64,000 bases of DNA from Undaria pinnatifida (taxonomy: Eukaryota; Sar; Phaeophyceae; Laminariales; Alariaceae), in assembly GCA_012845835.1 (NCBI GenBank), contig JABAKD010000023.1:22130108-22194107 (forward strand), written 5' to 3'. The translations under genes were made by a program, and so were the position numbers. Position 1 is the first letter of the stretch. Each line of letters opens with the position of its first letter. Shown in pieces: positions 9,735 to 20,830 of the stretch. The notes beneath the pieces were generated by a model. That model was not told the origin of the DNA. It did not search any database and worked only from the letters and a program-made list of their open reading frames with translations.

Positions 9735-11570
9735 AGCAGGCTGGTGCTTTTATATTTTGCACCTCCACGCGTTCGCCCGCATCCTCACAGCATGCAGCTA
9801 TATTGCAATTTAATTGATCCGGGTGTATGGGGAATGAAGGACTGCTGTGTAGGGAGGGATCAGATAAATTACATTGATGCTGTTGTAGACTATTTGGTAC
9901 TACTGTTCTGCGCATACAAGTTTACCGAAGCTACAGTAGCTGCGAATTTCATGTACCCGGTGCATGAGCATTCGGGTGCAGCTTCAAACTGCTGTTTGTT
10001 GTTGTGCTTGGCACATTGATGCGCGTAGAACAGTCCACTTGTACTACAAACATGCTGTGTAACCAGCGAAAAAATAAGCTATCTGATCATACCCCCAGGC
10101 ACATCAAGCACATGAAACTTTTGAGCGAAAAATACTCACAGCTTTCCTTTTTTTTTTTTTTGAAATCTTCCGGCGGATGGGGAAAAATAAAGCTTTAGCT
10201 CACCACACTTCCACGTATTTTCATACGCGTCGTGTGTCGATTTAACTCAGTTGCTTTCGCAGCCCAACGCTAGCTGGCGCACCCTTCGGATCCCATTGTA
10301 GGTATAGCGTAAGCTGTCCCTATCAGTGGTCTTCGTTACAACCCCGGCAGCGCAAGCTGCCGTTGTATACGGATGCGTGTGTATGTCGTCCAGGCCTGTC
10401 CACACAGCATTCTACAGCAGCAGCAATATCCTGCGCGCTTCTGGTGTGCTGCTGGAGAGATACAAACAATATATATATTGTACTCGTGTATCCTGGGAGA
10501 AAAATGTAAACTTTAACACGGTGATGTCCGTCGGAAACTTGTTCGAATTCTGCATCTTCCGGGTGGCGTTCGCCAATATTTTAAATAGAAGTTTTTCCAG
10601 GTCTTCTGGAAAATACACCGACCGATGGGCAGCCGGCCACGTACATTTTGATGTGATGCGCGATTTGCTGTTTTGGTATACTCGACGCTGCAGCTGTGTC
10701 GAGTGACTCAGGTGATCGTGTGAGCGAGAGTACACCTCGCGCGGCCGCAAGAACTCGAGAGGTGCGAACCCCGACCGCCGCACAATATCACAGCAGAGTA
10801 CTGGAAACCCTCCTGCGGTCTGCGTATTATGTTGGACAAACTGCAGCAGCAGCCTTATCGTTTCTTGGGGAAATAGAAAAAAGACACCGGAACAACAAAC
10901 AATGCGATTTTGCGCAACACGTTGCAGCAACAGCGAACTCCCCAGCGAGCCCTTGAGCGCCTTTCCCTCAGGGCTTCAGTCAGAGCCCTAGTGCCATAAT
11001 CACAGCCAGCTCCCCCCCTCCCATGCTCCCCACGCATTGACACTCCTCCATAAAACGAGTATGTAGCAAGGAAGATATGTAGGTCCGTGCCAGAGTTGCG
11101 AGAGTGGTCATGCAAAGGTCGAGATTGATAGGTCTTGCGCATACACTTGGAAAAACAAATGCAAGCTGCACCTTGTCCACCTCTATCTAAAACGTAGGTG
11201 CTACACGCTGCACTCTGCTCTCTCCGCCGGCTGCCGCAAAGGGTCGAGCCAGAGTTGCGAGTGGTCATGGCATGCAAAAGTTGAAGGTTGGTAGGTCTGT
11301 GACCTATGACGCATATTTGAAAATTAAAAATATGCAAGATGCACCTTGCCCACCTCTACTGGCTGTTGTACAGAAGGACATCTGTGACAGACCTAGCAAC
11401 GAAACGTAAGCTGTGACGTTGAATACTTATGAAAAGCTCACCAGCAGGCACGGAAGTCTTATGGACCAGCAGGGAAAATAAGAAAGGCCCACCAGCAGGC
11501 AACAAAAACATGTGAAAGGCCCGCCAGTAGGCACGGAAGCCTTACCGACCAGCCGCATAGGATTGGTACT
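9735..11570 (+). repeat. Complex repeat unit 2 (~1.8 kb), directly follows unit 1
   Basis: Same block order as 8120-9730 but with one copy of the 158 bp segment and with a 260 bp retroposon inserted at 10143-10402. Ends near CCGACCAGCCGCATAGGATT, a phrase that also ends the copies at 19800 and 43765. Confidence 0.7.
10143..10402 (-). mobile_element. SINE-like retroposon 'R6', copy 2, with 6 bp target duplication
   Basis: 260 bp present in complex unit 2 but absent from the matching place in unit 1 (near 8610). It is bounded by direct repeats CACAGC at 10137-10142 and 10403-10408. It starts with a T-rich run on the plus strand, which reads as an A tail on the minus strand. Sequence is nearly identical to 5985-6238. 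Confidence 0.75.
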
Positions 11571-11697
11571 TAGTTATGTTAATACTCGCTAAAAATAAGG
11601 GCGTGTGATAAACCAGGGGGTGTGGTACCACTGCCACACATTTGCAAGGGGGGCGATAAACCAGGGGGTGTGATAACACTTGCTAGAAAAAAAATCG
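11571..11697 (+). repeat. Repeated GATAAACCAGGGGGTGTG phrases
   Basis: GATAAACCAGGGGGTGTGG at 11609 and GATAAACCAGGGGGTGTGA at 11654, separated by TTGCAAGGGGGGC. A related phrase occurs on the other side of the next element (12835-12890), suggesting that element was inserted inside this repeat. Confidence 0.5.
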
Positions 11698-12811
11698 AGG
11701 CTTTTCACAGTTCATGACCCGACCCGCGGGTCGGGTAAGGGGGGTTTCAAAATGTCACCGGTCGGGTCGGGTCGGGTCGGGTCGGGTCGGGTCGGGTCAG
11801 TGTGTCTTACAATCTTACGGGTCGGGTCGGGTCAAGATTTTTCGTAATCTCGCGGGTCGGGTTGGGTCGGGTCAAGAGATTCAGAAATCTCGCGGGTCGG
11901 GCCGGGTCATGACCCGCGAGATGCTGATCACTCGCGGGTCAAGCCACCATGACCCGCGGGTTGCTTTTGGCTGGCCCGCGGGTCGAACCCACGGATCTGG
12001 CCTGCGGATGCGCCTTTTTCAAACTTACAGCTGCCTGCTGGAAGGCCCTTATCGTGCCGGCGCCCCGCGGGCCGGACCCGCGGAGCCGACCCGCGGGTCC
12101 GAAAATTATACAAAACTTGCCGCTTCCTGCACGAAAGCTTCTCGCGTCCCGATACTCCGATCGTATGTTATCATAGCGTCCAGAAAAATCATATCAGGCA
12201 GTAACTTCTCGTACCAGGCATAAAGTATGACTACGCGAATCCCGTGTCGAATGAAGCCGTAGGTATTATTCAGGTACAGTGTCACCCATCCAAGTCCACT
12301 AAAACAAGCCAGGCCACACACTCTTGCTGCATTGCAGGGTGTAACAATAAAGACGACACATGGCAGTAAAAGAACCCAAGTACGATGTACGTACACGTTG
12401 AATATCAGGTAGGAATTATCATATCAGCACGAGATATCACCAAACGTAAAAGGGCAAGAGCATTTTTTTTTCTTCTTTTTATCCTCCGGCGGATGGGGAA
12501 AAACGAAGCTTTAGCTCACCACACTTCCACGTATTTTCATACGCGTCGTGTGTCGATTTAACTCAGTTGCTTTCGCAGCCCAACAAAGGCAAGAGCAGTC
12601 GTCATCGCTACGGGCACGGCTAAGTGCGGATGTGTAGGTTGCAGTCTTTACCCCTCTTTTAGCGCACACCACATAAGTGCTGAGAACAATGGCGATAACA
12701 AAACCAGAGAGCACGACATCAAGCGCGGGTCAGGTCGGGTCAGCTGACTCGACCCGACCCAACCCGACCCGACCCGAACTGTGAGGTTTGACTCGAACCG
12801 TGAACAGTCCT
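11698..12811. mobile_element. GGGTC-rich inverted-repeat DNA element (long copy)
   Basis: Left end AGGCTTTTCACAGTTCATGACC and right end (reverse complement) AGGACTGTTCACGGTTCGAG are imperfect terminal inverted repeats, and the same ends bound the shorter element at 40862-41073. Subterminal DNA is a dense GGGTC/GACCC repeat (11700-11920 on the left, 12720-12780 inverted on the right) with GACCCGCGGGTC palindromes. The centre is unique sequence without a recognisable transposase and contains a partial R6 copy at 12466-12584. The end structure suggests a non-autonomous cut-and-paste element, perhaps hAT-like, but a target duplication was not resolved. Confidence 0.6.
12466..12584 (-). mobile_element. 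SINE-like retroposon 'R6', truncated copy 3
   Basis: T-rich left edge, then ATCCTCCGGCGGATGGGG and the next ~95 bases as in the copies at 5972 and 10143, stopping at CGCAGCCCAAC. Lies within the GGGTC-rich element. Confidence 0.65.
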
Positions 12812-13322
12812 GAAATAGTTGCTGCTGCCGCACACTTGCAAGGGTGTGGAATAGCGGGGGTTTGATAACATCGCCTGCAAAAAAACACCGGTGGCTGTCT
12901 GATTAGCGCCTGTTGCTGTGCCAGCTGCAGCAGCAGCGGCAGCAGCAGGAACAGGCGTAGAAGAATTTTCCTCGCGTTGAAATAACGAGGTGATCGGTCG
13001 AACCTGCGCTGCTGCGGTCAAAGCAGCTGTCGAAGCTGTCGAAGGAGCGGAAGTATCTGGGGCGGGATTATGTTCTCCCTCCACGTCCATGTTGTTGGAG
13101 GTCTCTATAGCGTGTAGTTCTCCGCACACAGGGGTGTATTGTGCGGGATCACAAGACAGATCATGTACCACCCGGGTGGTAGTAGCAGGGGCCCCGTCAA
13201 TACATGCGGCGCAATCTCAGGGGGTGTGCTATCTTATGTAACCCCGGTGATAATTCTCGTTTTTGTTTGAGATTTTAAAAACGTATCACCTGGTGTTGTA
13301 TTCTGTGGGGTGTGCTATCTTC
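12812..13322. other. Unassigned stretch with a minus-strand open frame
   Basis: A minus-strand frame runs 13171-12740 (143 codons). Its first 105 codons are rich in alanine, serine and threonine, with an acidic start and a run of eight alanines, like a disordered protein segment; the last part enters the GGGTC repeat and is not plausible protein. No domain is visible. It could be an exon fragment or chance. 13215-13320 carries two GGGGTGTGCTATCTT phrases like those at 17085. Confidence 0.3.
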
Positions 13323-13339
13323 ACACCCTGGATAATAGG

Positions 13340-13960
13340 CACACCAATGGTCTATTGCGTCGACAAATAGACGAGAGCGGCAATCTATCGATAGCCATTC
13401 TCAGCGACAATGGATTGTGGAAGGTGTCTGTCGATAGACATTGCCGGCGACAATAGATTGTGGAATGTGTCTTTATATAGATATTGTCGTCCACAATAGA
13501 TTGTGTAAGGTGTTTACCGATAGATATTGTCGTCGACAATAGATTGTCGGAGGTGTCTGTCGACAGACATTGCCGCCGACAATAAAGTGTGGAATATGTC
13601 TATCGATAGACTGTTGTCGACAATATATTGTTGAAGGTATCGATCGATATATATTGTCGTCTGCAATAGATTGTCGGAGATGTCTATCGATAGACATTGT
13701 CGTCCGCAATATTGTGGAAGGTGTCGATCGATAGATATTGTCGGCTTTGGAGGGTGCCCATTGATAGATGTTGTCGGCGACATTAGATGTCAACCGTGTC
13801 CATCAATGGTCATTGCCGCCCACAATAGAGTGTGCGGCATGTCTATCGATGGCCATTGTCGGTCGCAATAGAATGTGCCACATGTCTACCGATGGCCATT
13901 GTCGGTCGCAATGGATTGTGCAAGCTGTCCATCGACAGCCATTCACTGTCGTGTGCGGTG
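13340..13960 (+). repeat. Double-palindrome minisatellite (TCTATCGATAGA / ATTGTCG-CGACAAT), left block
   Basis: About twelve units of 45-55 bp. Each has TCTATCGATAGA, a perfect palindrome, then ATTGTCGnCGACAAT, a second palindrome, then TAGATTGTGGAAGGTG. Frames of 60-110 codons on both strands run through it and are by-products of the repeat. Confidence 0.85.
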
Positions 13961-15200
13961 GTGGACGTCGTGCTTCTGGGGAAAAGCAACGATAGTGCAT
14001 TGTTAAAACAAAAGTGTCAGTTACAGACGGCGGTGTACTGTTGGGAGATGAAGAACAACTATGCACAAGGGCAGAGCTCTCCCGACTGGGAGCTTGCTTC
14101 TGAAGTACCGCTTCCAAGACATCGTTGTTGACAATGGAAAGCCGATAGTGTGGCCAAAAGGTTTGCGAACTTTTTTGGGGGGTTATTTGCTGAAAGATTC
14201 CGGGTAACGTCGCTATGCGGAAAATATGACTAGAACGTTTTTTTTCTGGCTCTTTTCGGGGGTTATTCGGTCCAACAGATCAAGTTGTCTATTTTTCATC
14301 AAGCCTTGATCAACACTGCCCACCGAACACGATTGGCCTTCGATCTCGAGAAAAAGGCAACCCATGGTCACTCCTCTTCGTTCTGGACAAGGCCACATGA
14401 GTGTAGGTGACAGCGCTGAAGAGTTATTCTCGGTCCATGCCCTAGGGCGTGAGGGATTGCTTGTTTTGTCCTGTGGTCTTCCGTCACATCCTCTCAAAAT
14501 TCTGTTTTTCGCTCGTTGGGAGACAATAGAGAGTGTTTGTCTCAATTTTTTACACACCCGCCGCCAAATGTATTTTCAACAGAAACCTGATCGTTGCCCG
14601 CCACAAATCACCAGCCGTAGAGTGAGCGTTGTACACCAAGGGGGGGGCGGAGCCCCTAACGAGCTCGCCAAGTTCAGAGTTGACGACGTTGTCGTTGATT
14701 TCGTCGAACGAAGTGTGTGGAGAACACGAAATTGCGCCGCATCTAATCCAAGATCTGCTTGAGATCTTCTCAGGCCGATGTTGGCCAAGATCGCCGCGAG
14801 AAATCGTTTTTTTCCGGAATTCTGGAAAGTTTCAAAAATTAATTCTATCAAACTGGGTCTACACGTGACCGTTCAGGCAAAGTTTGGATGGGATCTTCGG
14901 GAATTTCAAACTTTTGGCCTTCCATTGTCACCGGTCTAACGTCCATGGGTTTCAAATGAGAGACATTACCAACGATACCGTCCATAGTAGCAATTTTACG
15001 ACAAAATGCATATACACCGGCAACTCGAAAACTGCCCCTCAGCGTCAAGCATACATGCAAAATACAACTAACCGCGGTCATCAACAATGACCATCGATAT
15101 TTCACTCCACGGTATGCAATAGGTTAAGGCAACAGTCTCTTGTAGAAACACCCCCAACAATCTACTCTGGGTGGCCAAATAATAAGTTGTGGGTGGCGAT
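13961..15200. other. Unique core of the terminal-inverted-repeat element
   Basis: No recognisable transposase. Two adjacent minus-strand frames (15105-14848 and 14851-14576; 85 and 91 codons) overlap and could be remnants of one coding region, and a third lies at 14557-14213 (114 codons). None shows a motif I can name. A GGGGGGGCGGAGCCCC inverted repeat lies near 14641. Confidence 0.3.
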
Positions 15201-15800
15201 GGGTATTGCTATCTATTGTTGGCGGCATTAGCAAACATCGGCGATCGGCAACAATGGCTATTGGTACACACCACTCCACGATATGCAATAGGTTGACGCC
15301 TTTTGTAGAAATACGCCCGGTAGTCTATGGTGGGTGTTGATGGCTATTGATGGACACACCTGCATATCTTTTGTAGGCGTGAATTGCCATCGGTAGATAA
15401 CATTGTTTGGTTCATTGTTCAAACAATTTCTATAGCTGTCGCTTCCCCGATATCTATTGTGTAGGACAACAGCCATCTGTTGACAACCATGGCACTCCAT
15501 TGTGACAAACAATATATATCGCGCTTGCTTCCCCGCCGTCCATCGTTCAGGACAATAGCCATCTATTGACAACCATGTGAATCCATTGTGACAATGTCTA
15601 TCGCGGTTGCTCCCCCGACATCTATTGTTCAAGACAATAGCCATTTATGGACAAATATGCCACTCCATTGTTACAGCAGAGGCGTATTGTGTCCAGTGCC
15701 GAACATATATGGTTCGCTGACTACGTTTATCGACAGACAGCATTGCCAGACTATTGCGGTTAACAATGTTCATCGATACGCACTTTTCCGGGGCTACTGT
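15201..15800 (+). repeat. Double-palindrome minisatellite, right block
   Basis: More diverged units than 13340-13960: CCGACATCTATTGTTCAAGACAATAGCC and similar, with CTATTGTGTAGGACAATAG stems recurring about every 90 bases (15455, 15540, 15620). Confidence 0.65.
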
Positions 15801-15821
15801 AGCGGCAATGTTCTATATCCT

Positions 15822-16125
15822 AGCCGGTCGCCCCGGTGGCGTATGAGCTTATCCTCGAGCCTGGTGTAGGTCGGTTTCGTGAGTTCGAATCCCCCCGAGT
15901 GCATACGCGTATAAAGTCGTGGGGATTTTTTCTTGCGCACAAATTGACTTGCGGAAAACGCGAGAGCGTGAGTTAGCGACACTCGATGAAAAATCGACGA
16001 CCTGTGGGATTGCTGAACCCTATGCGCGATAAAAAATGAAGGCAAGAACCTGGGGGGAGAAGGGACGACACCTGTGACCGCGGCTTGCCCAGAAGCTGGA
16101 AAGTAGAAGTGTGCGAATATATATA
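15822..16125 (+). mobile_element. tRNA-derived SINE, subfamily B, with 8 bp target duplication
   Basis: Head GGTCGCCCCGGTGGC with A box TGGCGTATGAG (15837-15847) and B box GTTCGAATC (15893-15901). The body includes GACTTGCGGAAAACGCGAG and GGGAGAAGGGACGACACCTG and ends in an AT dinucleotide run. Direct repeats TATATCCT flank it at 15814-15821 and 16126-16133, although the right one merges with the AT run. A 3' portion lies inverted at 44643-44826 and a head at 46128-46208. Confidence 0.75.
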
Positions 16126-16302
16126 TATATCCTTTGTATTGTCCAGGGTGTAAGCACGGAATACAAAATCTATCCGTTGACGCCAACCGCACATTGCCCA
16201 AAGTACCAAAATGCAGTGCTGCGGACAATGTACATCGATAGACATCGTTGCTAGTCTATTGTCGACGCAACAGACCATTGCTGTGTCTATTATCCAGGGT
16301 GT

Positions 16303-16575
16303 AGTCTCTACTCGTAGGCGGCTGGCGCCGCAAATGGGCGAGTAATGTAATACCAGCCTCTGTGGCAGCTCTCAGTTTGTGGGCGTCTGAGGGCTTTGGC
16401 CGGCTATCGGATGTCGCGGCGACGAACTCCCATCACGAAGGGGTCAAAGGGCACGTGACGGTGAATTTATATGACAACTCTTTGTGGAAGCTCTCAGCTT
16501 CCTCAAGAGTGAAGGAACCTGGTATTCACAGTACATCAGTACATCATAGGAAGTGCATAAAGAAAAGTAGAAACA
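16303..16575. other. No gene seen
   Basis: Unique sequence with short frames only. Confidence 0.4.
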
Positions 16576-17087
16576 GGTCGGTGATGGTGTCCATCGATAG
16601 ACATTGCCCACCACAATAGATTGTAAACGGTGACCATCGATAGCCATTGCCGCCCACAAAAATATTGTGCAACCAATCATCCCGATAGACTTTGCCGGCC
16701 ACAATAGATTTGGAAATGCATCCACCGACATTGTCCACCACAATAGATTGTGAACGATGATCATCATTAGCCATTTCCAGACACAATTGTTCAAGAAGTG
16801 TATCTATTGAAAACCATTGCCAGCCGCAATAAATTGTGCAAGCTACCCATCGATAGCCATTGTCGGTGGCATCAGCTTTCAATCGAGTTACTTCAGCACA
16901 CTCCTGCCTAACCGCCTAGCCATTACGTTGGGGAGTTAACCTGTCGATAGACATTACCGACGATAATAGATGGAGAACTTTGCTAATCGATACCAGGTAG
17001 CCTTTACCGACGACAATGTATCCGTCCATTGCACCATATTCCATTGCTATTGCAGGGGCCATTGTTTTTTGTCCAGGGTGTGGCCTA
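16576..17087 (+). repeat. Double-palindrome minisatellite, third block
   Basis: Units such as CCATCGATAGACATTGCCCACCACAATAGATTGT, about 55 bp each, ending in TGTCCAGGGTGTGG near 17071. The terminal phrase matches the inverted-repeat end of the element at 13323-16302, so this may be a second, related element whose other end is not visible. Confidence 0.65.
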
Positions 17088-17474
17088 TCTTATGTGGGTG
17101 TGTTATCTTCTGCCGTATACGGTATACCTGGTATCACACTGCGCAACGACTTTATACCAGGCACCGATCTTGGCGATTCGCTACTGTGTTGACTTGTCCG
17201 CCCTCGCTTGGCATATTGTCCGACGCGACCCACCAGGCGTTCCGTCCACACACAGCTAGCTGACCCACAGCCTCCTCGTTTGTCCCAGATCGAAACAATT
17301 ACAAACGTCTGGCCCGCAAAAGCCCCCTGCTTAATCAGCATTCTATATATTTTCCAAGTGACTTGCGTCAGACGTGCGTATGCGTAGTGATAAGTACTAC
17401 GTGTAATATATACATGGTATTCTTTCTTGGGTGGCACCGGTATAGTCGGTTTTTCCAGGCGCGAGTAGTGAGAC
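17088..17474. other. No gene seen
   Basis: A 144-codon minus-strand frame (17524-17090) has no recognisable feature. A CGTATACGGTATACCTGG near-palindrome sits at 17114. Confidence 0.4.
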
Positions 17475-17684
17475 GTATGCACCAGTATGGACCTGGCACA
17501 TCGTAGGCTGACTGCCGATTTCACTTTTTATATGTTTCTGGCGGAGGCATGAATTGCGTCAGCTGTGACATGTGCGTGTACCACCTTTGGTTTGTTTGTG
17601 TTTTTTCCCTGGGGTATTCCTCAGCTTCAGAGTGACTGGCGCCTGTCTTGTGACCACGGACTTGATTATGCGAGTTCATGTGAG

Positions 17685-17721
<37 letters not shown>
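17475..17721 (+). repeat. Copy of the 1-975 repeat, ending in an (AAC)n microsatellite
   Basis: CCAGTATGGACCTGGCAC, the TGAATTGC-TCAGCTGTGACAT block and AGTGACTGGCGCCTGTC match the family at the window start. It ends in about twelve AAC triplets (17685-17721); the copy ending near 700 has only a few. Confidence 0.8.
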
Positions 17722-18479
17722 GTATATATAAAACGCCAACCTGCCGGTGTTGTTGTCGTTGATGTACAAGTATGTCAATTTTTAATTCACTTCGGACAAG
17801 TGTGGCACACCGCCCTGGGCCGTTTAGGCCCGGGATCTCGATGTGGGTGCGTGGGCATGGGTGCATACAAGGGTAAGCAGGCGCTCTCCCGCCGCGAAGG
17901 CGCGCGCTCGTGGAGGCACAAGCGAAAGCGTCTGGGTGTGGTTGAGGCGGTGTGTTTTTTTGTTTGCGGGATAACTAGACGTGTCCGAGAAAATACGGAC
18001 CGTTTTGATTTCAACTTGAACACAGATCCCGGTATTATCGTTCCAGACAGAGCGGATTTGAGATGATCGAGAGGCTGCGAGCTGGAGCCCGGGCAGCTGA
18101 GTATTGGAACGAGCGCCACAGGGCACGGCTTGCATCTCTCTGCGCGGGGGACGGGGTTCACAGGGATAGAGCGGAGAAAGCTTGGAAGATGGCGCCGAGC
18201 GCGGCGAGGGTGGCATGCATCGCTCGGGCAGCATGTACGCGAGTCTCGACCAAGACAAAGATTTTTGGGGGACAGAGCGCTATACCATGGGTAGGGTTCA
18301 AGGATATAAAACATCGTTACTGGCGATGGCCAAAATATAGAGTATATACGGTGCCTTTGTGGCCAAAATAGGGTACCATTCTATTTCAGTGTCCGCCACG
18401 CTCCTAGGACGCCATCTTATTGGCTGGGTGGATCGGTTCGAGGTCTGTTACTATTATCGTACACGCATACAAGGTTCCT
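17722..18479 (+). repeat. TATA-started repeat family, copy 1
   Basis: Begins GTATATATAAAACGCCAACCTG and runs through GCCCTGGGCCGTTTAGGCCC, CGTGTCCGAGAAAATA, GAACGAGCGCCACAGGGCACG and GGCGAGGGTGGCATGCATCG to ATTGGCTGGGTGGATCGG. Copies at 20025-20830 and 21306-22230 keep the TATA-like start and the same order. Frames of 100-175 codons occur on both strands but are not conserved between copies in the same form, so I do not call a gene. Confidence 0.75.
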
Positions 18480-19260
18480 CTTTGGAGGAAGGGTGACGCA
18501 AGAGGCTGATGCTTATGCATTTTGCACCCCCGTGCGTTCGCCCGAATCCTTACGGTAGAGCATGTAGCTATACTGCAATGTAATTGATCCGGGTGCATCG
18601 GAAATGAAGGTACTACTGTTGCAAGGATGGCCCAGATAAATTATGGCGATGATGCTGTTGTAGCCTACCAGGTATCTGGTACTGCTAATGTTCTGGGCAT
18701 GTAAGTGCAACTTTACCGAATCTACAGAGTATGTAGTAGTAGCTGCGACTTTCGTGTACCCGGCATACAAGCATTCGGATGCAACTTCAAACTGATTGTT
18801 GTTGTGCTCAACACAGTTGATGCGCTTACAGCAGTCCACGTACTACTACATGTTGTGTTATCTTGTGTGCAACCAGCAAAAAAACAATCTAACCCCAGGC
18901 ACATCAGGTACATGAGATTTTCTGGAAAAACGAGCAAAAAATAACTCCCAGCAGTCTGCAGCAGCAGGCAGCATTATCATGACACTCGACGCTGCAGCTA
19001 TGAATAATAGCTGCGTTGGGTGATCCCAACCAAACGATGCGAGTTCGCGCAACATGCTGCTGCAGCAACGGCGATCTCCGCAGCCAGCCCTTGAGCACCT
19101 TCCCCTAATGTGCCCAGTCAGAGCACTAGTGCCACCATCACAGCCAGCTCCCTCCCTCCCATGCTCCCCACGCATAGACAACTCCGCCATGGAACGAGTA
19201 TGTAGCAAGGAAGATAGGCTACAGTAGGCGAAGTCATGACCACAGACAGCCGATTGTTTA
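18480..19260 (+). repeat. Complex repeat unit 3 (shortened)
   Basis: First and third blocks of the unit at 8120-9730, with most of the second block (the 158 bp segment) missing. Confidence 0.65.
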
Positions 19261-19263
19261 TCT

Positions 19264-19690
19264 TTAGAAACTTACGCAGTAGACACCAACAGCAGCAGCA
19301 GAAGCAGAAGCGGCGGCGGCGCGGGGGGGGCTGGCGGTGGCGTTGGACGCTTTGGCGACAGCACTGCTGTGGTAGAGCGGTGAAAAATTAGCACCAAATA
19401 CGGCACGAAATCTGCTGACCGACGTTGTGAGCAGCGGTTGCTGGGAAAAAAACGAACGGCCGAAGCTGATGAAACGCGCAGTAGACACCAACAGCAGCAG
19501 CGGCAGCAGCAGCGGCGTCGGTGGTGGCTGCGGCTGCGGCGGCGGCGCGGGGGGGCTGGCGGTGGCGTTGGACGCTTCGGCGACAGCGCTGTGGTATAGC
19601 GGTGAAAATTCAGCTCCAAGTACGACACGAAATCTGCTGGTGTTATGAGCAGCAGCGGTCGCCGGGAAACACGAACGGCAGCAGCTGATG
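19264..19690 (-). repeat. ~204 bp tandem repeat, GCAGTAGACACCAACAGCAG...
   Basis: GCAGTAGACACCAACAGCAG at 19275 and again at 19479 starts two copies that each contain a GGCGGC-rich run, GGCTGGCGGTGGCGTTGGACG and GTGGTA-AGCGGTGAAAA. A single copy is at 43450-43640. The minus-strand frame across both copies (161 codons, proline/leucine runs) follows from the repeat. A gene is not supported. Confidence 0.65.
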
Positions 19691-20024
19691 GAACATTTGA
19701 AGGCTAAAGCCCAAAAAATAAACGAAAGGCCCAACAGCAGGCAACACAACTATGAAAGGCCCGCCTGCAGGCACGGCAGCCTTACCCGCCAGCCGCATCG
19801 AATTCGTACTTAGTTCTACAAGGTTCCCGTCCGGAGGAAGGGTGGCGCAAGAGGCTGGTGCTTTTGCATTTTGCACCCCCGTGCGTTCGCCCGCATCCTT
19901 ACGGTAGAGCTTGCAGCTATATCTGAAACGTCATTGACCCGGGTGTATCGGAAATGAAGATACTACAGCTGTAAGGACGGCCCAGATAAATTATTGTAAT
20001 GCGTTGTTGAAGCCTACCAGGTAT
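19691..20024 (+). repeat. Complex repeat end block plus the start of another unit
   Basis: 19691-19815 is the GGCCC-AGCAGGC end block; 19830-20020 is the first block of the complex unit again (GGTGGCGCAAGAGGCTGGTG), cut short where the TATA-started repeat begins. Confidence 0.6.
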
Positions 20025-20830
20025 CTGTATATATAAAGCGCAAACCTGTTGTCGTTGATGTGTGATGTCGATGATGTCGGCGTTGTAGAATGTCGATGTT
20101 TTATCACTTCGGATTAGTGTGGGGGTTTGCGGGCGCGCCGCCCTGGGCCGTTTTTGGGCCCGGATCTCACCTTGGGTTCGTGGGCATGGGTACAGACAAG
20201 GGTAAACCGGCGCTCTCCCTATGCGCGGGCGCGTGCTCGTCGAGGCACTAGCGAAAGCGTCTAGACGTGGTTGAGGCGGTGTGTTTATTCTTATTTTATT
20301 TGCGGGATAACTAGACGTGTCCGAGAAAATAAGGACCGTTTTTTCCGAGAAAACAAGGGCCGTTTATACTGGGAAAAAACACACAGATCCCGGTTATTAT
20401 ATTTCCGGACACAGCGAATGTCAGTAGGAGGAGGCTGGCAGGTAGAGGCCGGGAGTAGCCGAGTGTCGGAACGAGCGCCACAGGGCACGGCTTGCATCTC
20501 TCCGCGCGGGAGACGGGGCTCACAAGGATATAGAGCGGGGAACGCTCGGAAGATGGCGCCGAGCGCGGCGAGGGTGGCATCCATCGCTCGGACAACATGC
20601 ACGTGAGTCTCGACTAGGCCAAATATTTTGTTTTGGGTAGAGTGGGGCCAAGGGTGGGTTCAAGCATATAACATCGTTATTAGCGGTAGCCAAAATGAGG
20701 TATACATGGTGCTTTGAGGCCAAAATCGGATACCATTATATTTCAGCGTTCGCCACGCCCCCAGGACGTCATCTGCTTGGCTGGGTGGATCGAGGTCTGT
20801 TACTATTATTGTACATACATGCACACATTG
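20025..20830 (+). repeat. TATA-started repeat family, copy 2
   Basis: GTATATATAAAGCGCAAACCTG start, then the same block order as copy 1, ending TTGGCTGGGTGGATCGAGGTC. Internally it has a small duplication of the CCGAGAAAATAAGGACCGTTT phrase. Confidence 0.75.

Larger units (their letters stand above)
13323..16302. mobile_element. ~3 kb element with ~50 bp terminal inverted repeats
   Basis: The left end ACACCCTGGATAATA (13323-13337) is matched perfectly by the inverted right end TATTATCCAGGGTGT (16288-16302), and the similarity runs about 50 bases inward on both sides (CAATGGTCT-TTGCGTCGACAA-TAGAC shared with few mismatches). Inside are palindromic minisatellites on both flanks, a SINE at 15822-16125, and an internal second end-like motif TATTGTCCAGGGTGT at 16137-16151. 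No transposase is recognised, and no clear target duplication was seen. Non-autonomous DNA element is the best reading; a composite of nested shorter elements is possible. Confidence 0.65.

Noticed and set aside
13323-16302. Helitron
   Set aside because: Long terminal inverted repeats are not a Helitron feature, and no Rep/helicase motifs were seen.
19264-19749. Proline/leucine-rich 161-codon minus-strand protein
   Set aside because: The frame spans two copies of a 204 bp tandem repeat and a GGC-rich run; it is explained by the repeat.
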